Shown piece after piece: positions 1-6,885 of a DNA stretch of 6,885 bases. This DNA comes from JAPLGE01 sp964355545 (GTDB lineage Bacteria > Bipolaricaulota > Bipolaricaulia > UBA7950 > UBA9294). Position 1 is the first letter of the stretch. Every line of letters begins with the position of its first letter. The stretch spans positions 1 to 6,885 of the forward strand of contig CAYHEK010000078.1 in NCBI GenBank assembly GCA_964355545.1. The letters run 5' to 3'. Under the pieces are notes generated by a model. That model did no database searches. It saw nothing but the letters and a program-made list of their open reading frames with translations, and was not told the DNA's origin. The translations under genes and the position numbers were made by a program.

Positions 1-102
1 GTCTGAGACATGGACGGGCTTCCCGCGGAGGCGCGCCGAGGCGGTGCGACGTGTCCTTGATCCGGGCCGTCAAGGGTTGAGCCGTGTCTTTCGACTTGGC
101 CG

Positions 103-131
103 ATGACACGGCACTTCTCGTGTGGTACACT
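103..131 (+). promoter_or_regulatory. Sigma70-type promoter for the EamA transporter
   Basis: A -35 box ATGACA (103-108, five of six matches to TTGACA) is separated by 17 bp from a -10 box TACACT (126-131), which is preceded by TGG and so resembles an extended -10. The expected transcription start is near 138, about 20 nt before the GTG at 159. The boxes lie downstream of the possible GTG at 84, which argues against that longer start. This was read by eye and has no experimental support. Confidence 0.55.
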
Positions 132-147
132 GCGGCCGCGGGAACCC

Positions 148-154
148 GGGGTGA
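148..154 (+). promoter_or_regulatory. Ribosome binding site deciding the GTG start at 159
   Basis: GGGGTGA lies 4 nt before GTG 159 and matches the core of the anti-Shine-Dalgarno complement. With the promoter just upstream, it selects 159 over the in-frame GTG at 84. Confidence 0.5.
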
Positions 155-158
155 CGAC

Positions 159-1085
159 GTGAACAGACCTCTCCTTGTCTGGCTCCTCCTTGGCGCAATC
201 TGGGGCTCGACGTGGCTCTTCATCAAGCTCGGCCTCGAGGACCTTCCTCCGCTCACCTTCGCCGGGGTCCGCTTCCTCGTCGCCTCGGCTTCACTCCTCG
301 TCCTAGTTTGGGTTCGCAAGAGGCCAATGCCGCGTTCCCTTGGGGACTGGGGGCTCGCGGTCGGGACGGGAGTCCTGACGTTCTCCATCTCCTACGGCCT
401 TGTCTTCTGGGGCGAGGACCACATCTCCTCCGGCCTGACCTCGGTCCTCTACACAACCCAGCCGCTCTTTGGCCTTCTCGCCGCCCGCGCCCTCTTGCCC
501 GACGAGCCGCTCACTCTCCGCCGCCTCGGAGGGGTCCTCCTCGGGATCGGCGGGGTCGTTCTGATCTTCTCTCGACAGCTCGGGGCCGAGGATCCGCTCG
601 CCCTATGGGGGACCGCGGCCGTGATCGCCTCCGCCCTCGCCTCGGCCTTCTCGGCCGTGGTCCTGAAGCGATGGGGGACGCACCTCGATCCCCTGTGGCT
701 TGCGACCGTGCAGATGGTCTCTGGGTTCATTCCGCTCCTCGTGGTGGGGATTCCCCTCGAGGGGAGCCCGCTTCGCCTTCATTGGACGGGGATGGCGTGG
801 GGCGCCCTCTTCTACCTCGCCCTTATGGGATCGGCCCTGCCGTTCGTCCTTTACTACTGGCTCCTCAAGCGGATGAGCGTGACGAAGATCCAGCTCCTTC
901 CGCTTTTCTGCACGGTCCTCGCCGTCCTCCTCGGCGGGCTTGTCCTGCACGAGGAGCTCAGTTGGCGGACGGCCCTCGGTGCGGTCGGCGTCCTCATCGG
1001 GCTTTGTCTTGTGACGTGGAGGGGAAGGGGCGCTCCAGTGCGGGCTCCCGTGCAGCCCGAAGCGCGGTCCGCGCAGAGGGAGTGA
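159..1085 (+). CDS. DMT superfamily transporter, EamA (RhaT/YdcZ-like) family
   Basis: This is a 308-residue inner-membrane transporter of the drug/metabolite superfamily, whose members move amino acids, metabolites or drugs, often outward. Ten hydrophobic segments can be read at roughly 5-22, 32-51, 65-84, 92-112, 123-138, 149-170, 180-198, 211-232, 242-264 and 270-287, giving two repeated EamA halves. Family signatures include WGSTWLFIKLGL near residues 15-26, the P-x-x-F-x-G-x-R-F pattern at 31-39, and HEELSW at 264-269 before the last helix. The length is normal for the family. The start is placed at GTG 159. The longer GTG at 84 would add 25 hydrophilic residues before helix 1 and would place the promoter inside the gene. 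The last 20 residues are a polar Arg/Pro-rich tail. It appears to be a single-gene transcript followed by a strong hairpin. The family is clear, but the substrate cannot be predicted. Confidence 0.93.
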   Translation: MNRPLLVWLLLGAIWGSTWLFIKLGLEDLPPLTFAGVRFLVASASLLVLVWVRKRPMPRSLGDWGLAVGTGVLTFSISYGLVFWGEDHISSGLTSVLYTTQPLFGLLAARALLPDEPLTLRRLGGVLLGIGGVVLIFSRQLGAEDPLALWGTAAVIASALASAFSAVVLKRWGTHLDPLWLATVQMVSGFIPLLVVGIPLEGSPLRLHWTGMAWGALFYLALMGSALPFVLYYWLLKRMSVTKIQLLPLFCTVLAVLLGGLVLHEELSWRTALGAVGVLIGLCLVTWRGRGAPVRAPVQPEARSAQRE

Positions 1086-1121
1086 CGTCTCCGTCCTCGC
1101 TTTGCTCGGGCTTGGGAAGAG

Positions 1122-1154
1122 CGAGCGCCCGGCCTCGCTTCCGCCGGGCGCTCG
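1122..1154 (+). terminator. 12-bp perfect stem-loop after the transporter gene
   Basis: The arms CGAGCGCCCGGC (1122-1133) and GCCGGGCGCTCG (1143-1154) are exact reverse complements around a 9-nt loop. The structure begins 36 nt after the transporter stop codon. No T-run follows (the next bases are G-rich), so it is not a classic intrinsic terminator. It could stop transcription in a GC-rich host, act with Rho, or protect the 3' end of the mRNA. Confidence 0.5.
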
Positions 1155-1183
1155 GGTGCGGAGAGGGGGAGTTATGGGGTTCT

Positions 1184-1208
1184 AGGTGGTCGGTTCGCAG
1201 GTGGTTGG
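1184..1208. repeat. Tandem 10-bp direct repeat AGGTGGTYGG
   Basis: AGGTGGTCGG (1184-1193) and AGGTGGTTGG (1199-1208) match at nine of ten positions, are separated by TTCGC, and repeat with a 15-bp period. They lie about 55-75 bp upstream of the -35 box of the next gene, where an activator could bind. No known operator is recognised, and this could be chance in G-rich DNA. Confidence 0.3.
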
Positions 1209-1231
1209 CCGCCCGTCGGGTTTTGGGCGGC
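1208..1231 (+). terminator. Stem-loop with 7-bp stem in the gap before the S9 peptidase
   Basis: GCCGCCC (1208-1214) pairs with GGGCGGC (1225-1231) around a 10-nt loop, followed by a moderately pyrimidine-rich stretch including GTTTCTCC. It may be a second terminator that insulates the peptidase promoter from upstream transcription. A role as an operator or as an incidental GC palindrome is also possible. Confidence 0.3.
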
Positions 1232-1261
1232 GTCCGTTTCTCCTCGCGCGGCCTCTCGCAT

Positions 1262-1291
1262 TTGACGCCGGGTCCGGCCCGCGTTCACAAT
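1262..1291 (+). promoter_or_regulatory. Sigma70-type promoter for the S9 peptidase operon
   Basis: TTGACG (1262-1267, five of six) and CACAAT (1286-1291, four of six) are separated by 18 bp. Transcription would start near 1298, leaving a leader of about 19 nt that contains the ribosome binding site AAAGGAG (1304-1310), 6 nt before ATG 1317. The short leader resembles that inferred for the transporter gene. Confidence 0.5.
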
Positions 1292-1316
1292 CAGGTCAAA
1301 CGGAAAGGAGACGCGG

Positions 1317-3209
1317 ATGGCGAAGACGATCAAGCCGTACGGATTGTGGAAGAGTCCGATCACGCCGAGGAGCCTGGCGCAGGAGCTGCGGCTTTGCGAC
1401 CTCTTCTGGGACTCGGACGGGGAGACGCTCGTCTGGCTCGAGGGTCGCTCCGATCGGGGCGTCCTCGTGGCCAAGCGCCGCGGAGAGGCCGCCCGCGACC
1501 TTGTGTCCGACCTCTCGGTCCGCGCCCGGGTCGGGTACGGGGGTGGCGACTTCACCGTCTTCCAGGGGACGGTCGTTTTCGTCGCCGACGGCCGTCTCTT
1601 TCGCCAATCCCTCGCCTCCGGAGGCCCGACGCCGATCACCCCGCCGTTCGGCCAGGCCGCGTCGCCCGTTGTCTCCCCAGACGGAAGGTGGGTCCTCTTC
1701 GTGCACAGTGATGGGGTAGAGGATGTGGTCGCCGTCGTCGACCTCGAGGGCCGCTTCTGGCCACAGAGGTTCGCCTGGGGCCACGACTTCTACATGCAGC
1801 CGCGTTGGCATCCCGCGGGGGAGAAGGTCGCCTGGATCTCCTGGGACCACCCGCGCATGCCCTGGGACGGGACGACCCTCGAGCTTGCCGCCCTCGATCT
1901 CCACGAGGGTCGGCTCCCGGTGGTGAGGGAGGTGGAGACGGTCGCCGGGAGTGAGACCGTCTCCATCTTCCAGCCGGAGTTCTCCCCCGACGGCCACAGC
2001 CTCGCCTACATCGGCGACGAGTCGGGGACGGGGAACCTCTACCTCTATGACCTGGCTGAGAAGACCCACCGCGCCCTGACTCAAGGGAAGGAGGAGTTCT
2101 CCATTCCGGCGTGGGTGCAGGGGCTGCGCACATACGGGTTCAGCCACGACGGGGCTCGGATCATCGCGCGGGCGAGCGTGGACGGGATCGACCGGATGAA
2201 GCGGATCGACCTTGAGACCGGCCGGATCGAACCGCTCGATGAGAACTTCCCCGGCTACACCCTCCTCCAGCAGATTGCGCCCTCGCCGACCGAGAATGCG
2301 GTCGCGGCGATCGCCCAGTCGGCGACGGTGCCGCCGCGGGTGATCACGGCGACCCTCGCCCCGCGCCAGGAGCCGCGGGTGCACGCCCACTCAAGCACGG
2401 AGACCGTCCCTCGGGAGGACCTCTCCGTTCCGGAGCCGGTCGCCTGGGCCGCCCCGGACGGAGGGAAGGTCTATGGTCTCTACTACTCCCCGCAGAACGG
2501 CCTCTTCTCCGGGACGGGCCTCCCGCCGGCGATCGTCATGGTCCACGGCGGACCGACGTCGCAGTACACCGCCGGCTACCACGCAAGCACGCAGTTCTTC
2601 ACGAGCCGCGGCTTTGCCATCCTCGAGGTGAACTACCGTGGGAGCACCGGCTACGGCCGCGAGTATCGCAAGGCGCTCGAGGGGAACTGGGGCCTCGTCG
2701 ACGTCGAGGACGCCGTCTTGGGCGCGCTCTACCTGGCCCAGAGCGGCCGCGCCGACCGGGAGAGGCTCGTGATCATGGGCGGAAGTGCGGGCGGGTACAC
2801 GGTCCTGCGCGCCCTCACCGAGCACCCGGGGACGTTCAAGGCGGCGATCTCGCTCTACGGGGTCTCGAATCTCTTCGCCCTCGCCCAGGACACGCACAAG
2901 TTCGAGGCTCACTACCTCGACTCTCTTGTCGGACCGCTCCCCGAGGCAAGCGCCGTCTACCGGGAGCGCTCTCCCCTGTTCGCCGCGGACCGGATCGCCG
3001 ATCCGATCGCCGTATTCCAGGGCGATGAGGACAAGGCCGTCCCCAAGAGCCAGTCCGACCGAATCGTCGCCTCGCTCGAGCGGCGCGGCGTCCCGCACGA
3101 GTACCATGTCTACGCCGGGGAGGGGCACGGCTGGCGCAAGGCGGAGACGATCGAGGCCTACTGGCGGGACGTGGAACGGTTCCTGCGCGAGCGCGTCGTG
3201 TTTGCCTAG
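1317..3209 (+). CDS. S9 family serine peptidase (prolyl oligopeptidase/acylaminoacyl peptidase type)
   Basis: This 630-residue protein would hydrolyse short peptides, typically releasing dipeptides or acylated residues from the N terminus. Residues about 1-370 form the beta-propeller region, with the blade-like repeats SPDGRWVLF (120-128) and SPDGHSLAY (223-231) and the subfamily signatures YGLWKSPIT (8-16), GHDFYMQPRWHP (155-166) and WDHPRMPWDGT (176-186). Residues about 380-630 are the alpha/beta-hydrolase domain. HGGPTSQ (410-416) is the oxyanion region, GGSAGG (488-493) holds the nucleophile Ser490, GDEDKAVP (569-576) holds Asp572, and GEGHGW (601-606) holds His604, so the triad is complete. 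No signal peptide is visible, so a cytosolic location is likely. The length is typical of the S9C-like group. It is the first gene of a probable operon, with its own promoter and an AAAGGAG site 6 nt before the ATG. The exact specificity (dipeptidyl, acylaminoacyl or oligopeptidase) cannot be decided. Confidence 0.95.
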   Translation: MAKTIKPYGLWKSPITPRSLAQELRLCDLFWDSDGETLVWLEGRSDRGVLVAKRRGEAARDLVSDLSVRARVGYGGGDFTVFQGTVVFVADGRLFRQSLASGGPTPITPPFGQAASPVVSPDGRWVLFVHSDGVEDVVAVVDLEGRFWPQRFAWGHDFYMQPRWHPAGEKVAWISWDHPRMPWDGTTLELAALDLHEGRLPVVREVETVAGSETVSIFQPEFSPDGHSLAYIGDESGTGNLYLYDLAEKTHRALTQGKEEFSIPAWVQGLRTYGFSHDGARIIARASVDGIDRMKRIDLETGRIEPLDENFPGYTLLQQIAPSPTENAVAAIAQSATVPPRVITATLAPRQEPRVHAHSSTETVPREDLSVPEPVAWAAPDGGKVYGLYYSPQNGLFSGTGLPPAIVMVHGGPTSQYTAGYHASTQFFTSRGFAILEVNYRGSTGYGREYRKALEGNWGLVDVEDAVLGALYLAQSGRADRERLVIMGGSAGGYTVLRALTEHPGTFKAAISLYGVSNLFALAQDTHKFEAHYLDSLVGPLPEASAVYRERSPLFAADRIADPIAVFQGDEDKAVPKSQSDRIVASLERRGVPHEYHVYAGEGHGWRKAETIEAYWRDVERFLRERVVFA

Positions 3210-3238
3210 GGGATCTCGCTCGCACGAAAGGAGAATCG

Positions 3239-3823
3239 ATGGACCTTTACGAGGCGATCAAGGGTCGGCGGAGCGTGCGGGAGTTCCAGGATCGGCCAGT
3301 CGAGGCGGAAAAGCTTGAACGGATCCTCGACGCCGCTCTGTGGGCCCCCTCGGCGCACAACGAGCAGGCGTGGCGGTTCACCGTGCTCCGGGGCGAGGGG
3401 AAGGAGGCGATCTACAAGGCGATGGTCGAGGCGGCGGAGGAGGTGGAGAGGCGCGGGGAGCCCCTCCCCGGGTTCAGAGCGACCGCGCGGCTCATCGGGA
3501 AGGCGCCCGTCCTCGTCGCCGTCTTCCACGCCCGCTCCGCGCCGGTCCCGCTTCAGGAGACCTACTCTCGCGAGGAGCTCTTCCGCCTCTCCGCCGAGAT
3601 CCAGTCGGCCGCCGCGGCTGTCGAGAACCTCCTCCTCGCCGCGCACGCCGAGGGGTTGGGGGCCGTCTGGATCGGTTACACGAATCGGATCGCCGATCGG
3701 CTGAAGGAGATCCTAGGGGAGGACGGCTTTCCCGTCGCGACGGTCGCCCTGGGGTACCCGGCGCGGATGCCGTCCCCTCCCGAGCGCAAGGACCGCGCAC
3801 GGAGGGTGATCATCCGCGGCTAG
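3239..3823 (+). CDS. Nitroreductase family protein (FMN-dependent oxidoreductase)
   Basis: This 194-residue protein belongs to the nitroreductase fold, usually a cytosolic homodimer that binds FMN and reduces nitro compounds, quinones, flavins or other acceptors with NAD(P)H. The FMN-phosphate contact region is RRSVREF (10-16). APSAHNEQAWRF (36-47) is the second family block, the helix with SAAAAVENLLLAAHAEGLG (123-141) is the central dimer/FMN helix, and VALGYPA (169-175) ends the conserved core. The length is usual. It starts 29 bp after the peptidase stop codon with AAAGGAG (3227-3233) 5 nt before the ATG and no visible promoter between, so co-transcription with the peptidase is likely. 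The family call is secure. The electron acceptor is unknown, because this superfamily also includes dehalogenases, dehydrogenases and cofactor-processing enzymes. Confidence 0.92.
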   Translation: MDLYEAIKGRRSVREFQDRPVEAEKLERILDAALWAPSAHNEQAWRFTVLRGEGKEAIYKAMVEAAEEVERRGEPLPGFRATARLIGKAPVLVAVFHARSAPVPLQETYSREELFRLSAEIQSAAAAVENLLLAAHAEGLGAVWIGYTNRIADRLKEILGEDGFPVATVALGYPARMPSPPERKDRARRVIIRG

Positions 3824-3844
3824 CAGTCCGACAGGGCGCCGCGG
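3814..3844 (+). other. Stem-loop over the nitroreductase stop codon
   Basis: CCGCGGC (3814-3820) pairs perfectly with GCCGCGG (3838-3844) around a 17-nt loop whose first three bases are the nitroreductase stop codon TAG. The right arm directly abuts the candidate -10 box at 3845-3850. It could reduce read-through into, or modulate expression of, the next gene. There is no T-tract, and because CCGCGG is itself a palindrome the structure could be incidental. Confidence 0.3.
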
Positions 3845-3850
3845 TACAAT
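3845..3850 (+). promoter_or_regulatory. Candidate -10 box upstream of the flavoprotein gene
   Basis: TACAAT matches TATAAT at five of six positions and lies 41 bp before ATG 3892, in the 68-bp gap after the nitroreductase. No good -35 hexamer lies 16-18 bp upstream (TAGCAG or AGCAGT at best), so an independent promoter would be weak or need an activator. GGTACAAT resembles the GGTACACT at the transporter promoter. Confidence 0.3.
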
Positions 3851-3891
3851 CCGCTGTCAAGGTGCGATGGACTCCAAGGGAAAGGAGAGCA

Positions 3892-4530
3892 ATGAAGACC
3901 CTGATTGTGATGAGTAGTCCAAACCCCGCCGGCCTCACCGTGGCCTGCGCGGAGGCGGCCCGCCAGGGGATCGTGGACGGCCACAGCCCGGCGCGCGTCG
4001 TGAACGTAAACGACCTCAAGATCGCCCGCTGCGCCGTGTGCGACGACGGCTGGGGGTCCTGCCGCAGCGAGCACCGCTGCCGGCAGAACGACGACTTCCA
4101 ATCCCTCCACGACTCCGTGAGGCAAGCGGAGGGGTACGTCTTCGTCACCCCGGTCTATTTTGGCGAGCCAAGCGAGCCCCTGAAGGCCGTCTTCGATCGG
4201 CTGCGCCGTTGCGAGGCGACCAGGGACGCTTCATCGGGTGAATCAAGCGCCCTCTCCGGAAAGCCGGCGATCGGGATCGCCGCGGCGGGAGGCTCCGGCC
4301 ACGGGGCACTCCACTGCCTCGAGGGGATGGAGCGGCTCCTCCAAACGCTTGGGGCGGACGTCTTCGACACGATCCCCGTCACGCGGCGCACGCGCGACTA
4401 TCAGTTGGAGACGATCCACGACGCCCTCGTGGTCATGGCCACATCCCGGCCGGCCGCGCCGGCGGCTCCGCAAGACGAGAAGCGGGAGGAGCGGGGACGC
4501 CCTCGCCCGCGCGGGCGAAGGCGGCGCTAG
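3892..4530 (+). CDS. NADPH-dependent FMN reductase/iron-sulfur flavoprotein-like (flavodoxin fold)
   Basis: This 212-residue protein has a flavodoxin-like fold that probably binds FMN and transfers electrons. MKTLIVMSSPNPAGLT at the N terminus gives the first strand and phosphate-binding loop. TPVYFGEPSEPLKAVFDR (86-103) is the flavin-side block of the NADPH-dependent FMN reductase/Isf group. AAAGGSGHGAL (130-140) is the later glycine-rich loop. Four cysteines, Cys47, Cys50, Cys57 and Cys63, are spaced C-x2-C-x6-C-x5-C before DDF (67-69). In Isf-type proteins a compact cysteine cluster at this position binds 4Fe-4S, so a cluster or zinc site is possible here. Residues about 185-212 form a Pro/Arg-rich tail ending in RGRRRR, beyond the normal end of the fold. 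ATG 3892 is chosen because AAAGGAG (3881-3887) lies 4 nt upstream. An open frame further 5' only overlaps the nitroreductase. It is the third gene of the likely operon. Confidence 0.87.
   Translation: MKTLIVMSSPNPAGLTVACAEAARQGIVDGHSPARVVNVNDLKIARCAVCDDGWGSCRSEHRCRQNDDFQSLHDSVRQAEGYVFVTPVYFGEPSEPLKAVFDRLRRCEATRDASSGESSALSGKPAIGIAAAGGSGHGALHCLEGMERLLQTLGADVFDTIPVTRRTRDYQLETIHDALVVMATSRPAAPAAPQDEKREERGRPRPRGRRRR
4503..4518. terminator. 16-bp perfect palindrome at the convergent gene ends
   Basis: TCGCCCGCGCGGGCGA is an exact palindrome within the last codons of the flavoprotein gene and about 18 nt past the stop codon of the minus-strand carboxypeptidase. As RNA, both transcripts could form a GC-only hairpin here (with a loop opened from the centre). 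With only 5 bp between the two stop codons, this is the best candidate for a shared transcription barrier. No T-run follows on either strand, so intrinsic termination is unproven. Confidence 0.35.
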
Positions 4531-4535
4531 CCCCT

Positions 4536-6029
<1,494 letters not shown>

Positions 6030-6035
6030 GTTCTT

Positions 6036-6042
6036 CCTCCTT
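6036..6042 (-). promoter_or_regulatory. Ribosome binding site deciding the GTG start of the M32 gene
   Basis: On the minus strand AAGGAGG occupies 6042-6036, 6 nt before the GTG whose first base is 6029. This near-perfect Shine-Dalgarno sequence justifies the non-ATG start. Confidence 0.7.
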
Positions 6043-6072
6043 GTGGGCGGGGCCGTTCCTGCCTCGACGAAG

Positions 6073-6087
6073 AGGGGGCGTGCCCCT
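6073..6087 (-). other. Small stem-loop between the FAH-family and M32 genes
   Basis: On the minus strand AGGGG (6087-6083) can pair with CCCCT (6077-6073) around a 5-nt loop, 12 nt after the FAH-family stop codon. There is no T-run and no clear promoter in the rest of the 70-bp gap. It may act as an intercistronic mRNA stabiliser or weak attenuator, or mean nothing. Confidence 0.25.
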
Positions 6088-6099
6088 TGCGGTTTTGGC

Positions 6100-6855
6100 C
6101 TACGTGCCGCGGTCTTGAGTCTCGATCGGTCCCCGCACGCGGTTCCTCAGGATCCCGATCCCGTCGATCTCGACTTCCACGACGTCTCCCGGGGAGAGAG
6201 GGCCGACGCCGGCCGGTGTGCCGGTTGCGATCACGTCCCCTCTCTCGAGGGTCATGAAGGAGGTGATCTCCGCGATGATCTCGGGAATCGGCACGAGGAG
6301 GGCGCGCGTCGAGCCGTCCTGTTTCGTCTCACCGTTCAGACGGAGCCGGACGCGAAAGGGGCCCTCGATCTCGTCCTTCGTCACGATGACCGGTCCGAGC
6401 GGAGCGGACGTGTCAAACCCCTTGGCCCGCACCCAGTTCTTCTCCCAGCTCTGGGCATCGCGGTCGGAGATGTCGTTCATGCACGTGTAGCCGAGGATCG
6501 CGTCCATGGCCTCCGCGGCGCGGACGTTCCGGCATCGGTGGGAGACGACCAGGGCGAGTTCGGCCTCGTAGTCCACGTGGCCGCTCCTCGGCAGGACGAT
6601 CTCCTCCTCTGGCCCTATCACGGCGGAGGGGGGCTTGAAGAAAAACATAGGGCGCTCCGGGACTGGGTTCCCGAGTTCGTGCGCATGCGCGGCGTAGTTG
6701 CGACCAAGGCAGACGATCTTCGTGGGGACGCACGGCGCGAGGAGGCGCACCTCGCGTAAGGGATGGGCCTTCCTCCTCGCGACGACTGCCTTGCCGCGGA
6801 GGACCCCCTCTTCGGGAAGGTCGGAATCAGGATGCAAGAACCGCAAAAGCTTCAT
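6100..6855 (-). CDS. Fumarylacetoacetate hydrolase (FAH) family protein
   Basis: This 251-residue enzyme belongs to the FAH superfamily, which cleaves, decarboxylates, isomerises or hydrates 2-oxoacid or enol substrates using Mg2+ or Mn2+. Family blocks in order are KIVCLGRNYAAHAHELG (46-62), FFFKPPSAVIGP (71-82), DYEAELALVV (95-104) with metal ligands Glu97 and Glu99, GYTCMNDISDRDAQ (122-135) with the third ligand Asp128, KGFDTSAPLGP (145-155), and TGTPAGVGPLSPGD (211-224). A short N-terminal segment (1-40) precedes the catalytic barrel, as in bacterial members of about 250 residues. ATG 6855 has AAAAGGAGG (6867-6859) ending 3 nt upstream. The frame stays open to the window edge, but the strong site favours this start. 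Homologues include 2-hydroxyhepta-2,4-diene-1,7-dioate isomerases, acylpyruvases and oxaloacetate decarboxylases (FAHD1-like), and the substrate cannot be chosen from sequence. It is probably co-transcribed with the M32 gene downstream. Confidence 0.94.
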   Translation of the reverse strand: MKLLRFLHPDSDLPEEGVLRGKAVVARRKAHPLREVRLLAPCVPTKIVCLGRNYAAHAHELGNPVPERPMFFFKPPSAVIGPEEEIVLPRSGHVDYEAELALVVSHRCRNVRAAEAMDAILGYTCMNDISDRDAQSWEKNWVRAKGFDTSAPLGPVIVTKDEIEGPFRVRLRLNGETKQDGSTRALLVPIPEIIAEITSFMTLERGDVIATGTPAGVGPLSPGDVVEVEIDGIGILRNRVRGPIETQDRGT

Positions 6856-6885
6856 CGTCCTCCTTTTCGCCGGGGAGAAGATCGC

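Noticed and set aside
2..106. Frame open from the left edge to a TGA at 104-106 (and another to 78-80), possibly the tail of an upstream gene
   Set aside because: Two plus-strand frames are open over a short GC-rich stretch and neither shows a recognisable motif, so no partial gene can be supported.
1154..1208. G-rich tract that might form a G-quadruplex or tRNA-like structure
   Set aside because: Only three runs of three or more G are present at usable spacing, and no cloverleaf or complete T-arm can be built.
212..1711. 499-codon open frame on the plus strand spanning the transporter, the gap and the peptidase start
   Set aside because: It runs through two real genes in another frame, is full of Arg/Pro/Gly/Ser low-complexity sequence, crosses the terminator-like hairpin and promoter, and has no family motif. 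It is a high-GC artefact.
1296..2390. 364-codon minus-strand open frame antisense to the S9 peptidase
   Set aside because: The composition is a reverse-complement shadow of the peptidase codons, with no recognisable domain, while the plus frame has a complete catalytic triad and propeller signatures.
2391..3128. 245-codon minus-strand open frame antisense to the peptidase catalytic domain
   Set aside because: It is a shadow of the strongly conserved catalytic domain on the plus strand, with no family match that I recognise.

Overview
The window is GC-rich bacterial DNA with tightly packed genes, strong third-position G/C preference, clear Shine-Dalgarno sequences (AAAGGAG or GGAGG) before almost every gene, and two GTG starts. 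Sigma70-type promoter boxes can be read. There are no rRNA or tRNA genes, no insertion sequence and no phage or CRISPR structure, so the organism cannot be named with confidence. The gene content (cytosolic S9 and M32 peptidases, flavoenzymes, an FAH-family enzyme) suits a peptide-using heterotroph. A thermophilic or candidate-phylum lineage is possible, but that is only a guess.

Layout. Bases 1-102 hold the unassignable tail of whatever lies to the left. A promoter (103-131) and a GTG start at 159 give a 10-helix DMT/EamA transporter (159-1085). A 231-bp gap follows, with two hairpins, a short direct repeat and a good promoter (1262-1291). This promoter probably drives a plus-strand operon: an S9 prolyl-oligopeptidase-type peptidase (1317-3209), a nitroreductase (3239-3823), and an NADPH-dependent FMN reductase/iron-sulfur flavoprotein-like protein (3892-4530) that may also have its own weak promoter. 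On the minus strand, an FAH-family hydrolase (6855-6100) is followed by an M32 metallocarboxypeptidase (6029-4536), probably co-transcribed. The two operons converge with only 5 bp between stop codons, at a GC-rich palindrome inside the flavoprotein's 3' end.

How the genes may work together. Two of the six genes degrade peptides from opposite ends inside the cell: the S9 enzyme releases N-terminal units and the M32 enzyme releases C-terminal residues. The two flavoproteins are candidate FMN-dependent reductases or electron carriers. The FAH-family enzyme acts on a 2-oxoacid or its enol, of the kind formed in amino-acid or aromatic breakdown. The EamA protein could export a metabolite or amino acid. 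This is a coherent but ordinary metabolic neighbourhood. I found no convincing evidence of a new defence, mobile or regulatory system. The most unusual points are the spread cysteine motif and Arg-rich tail of the flavoprotein, and the convergent junction.
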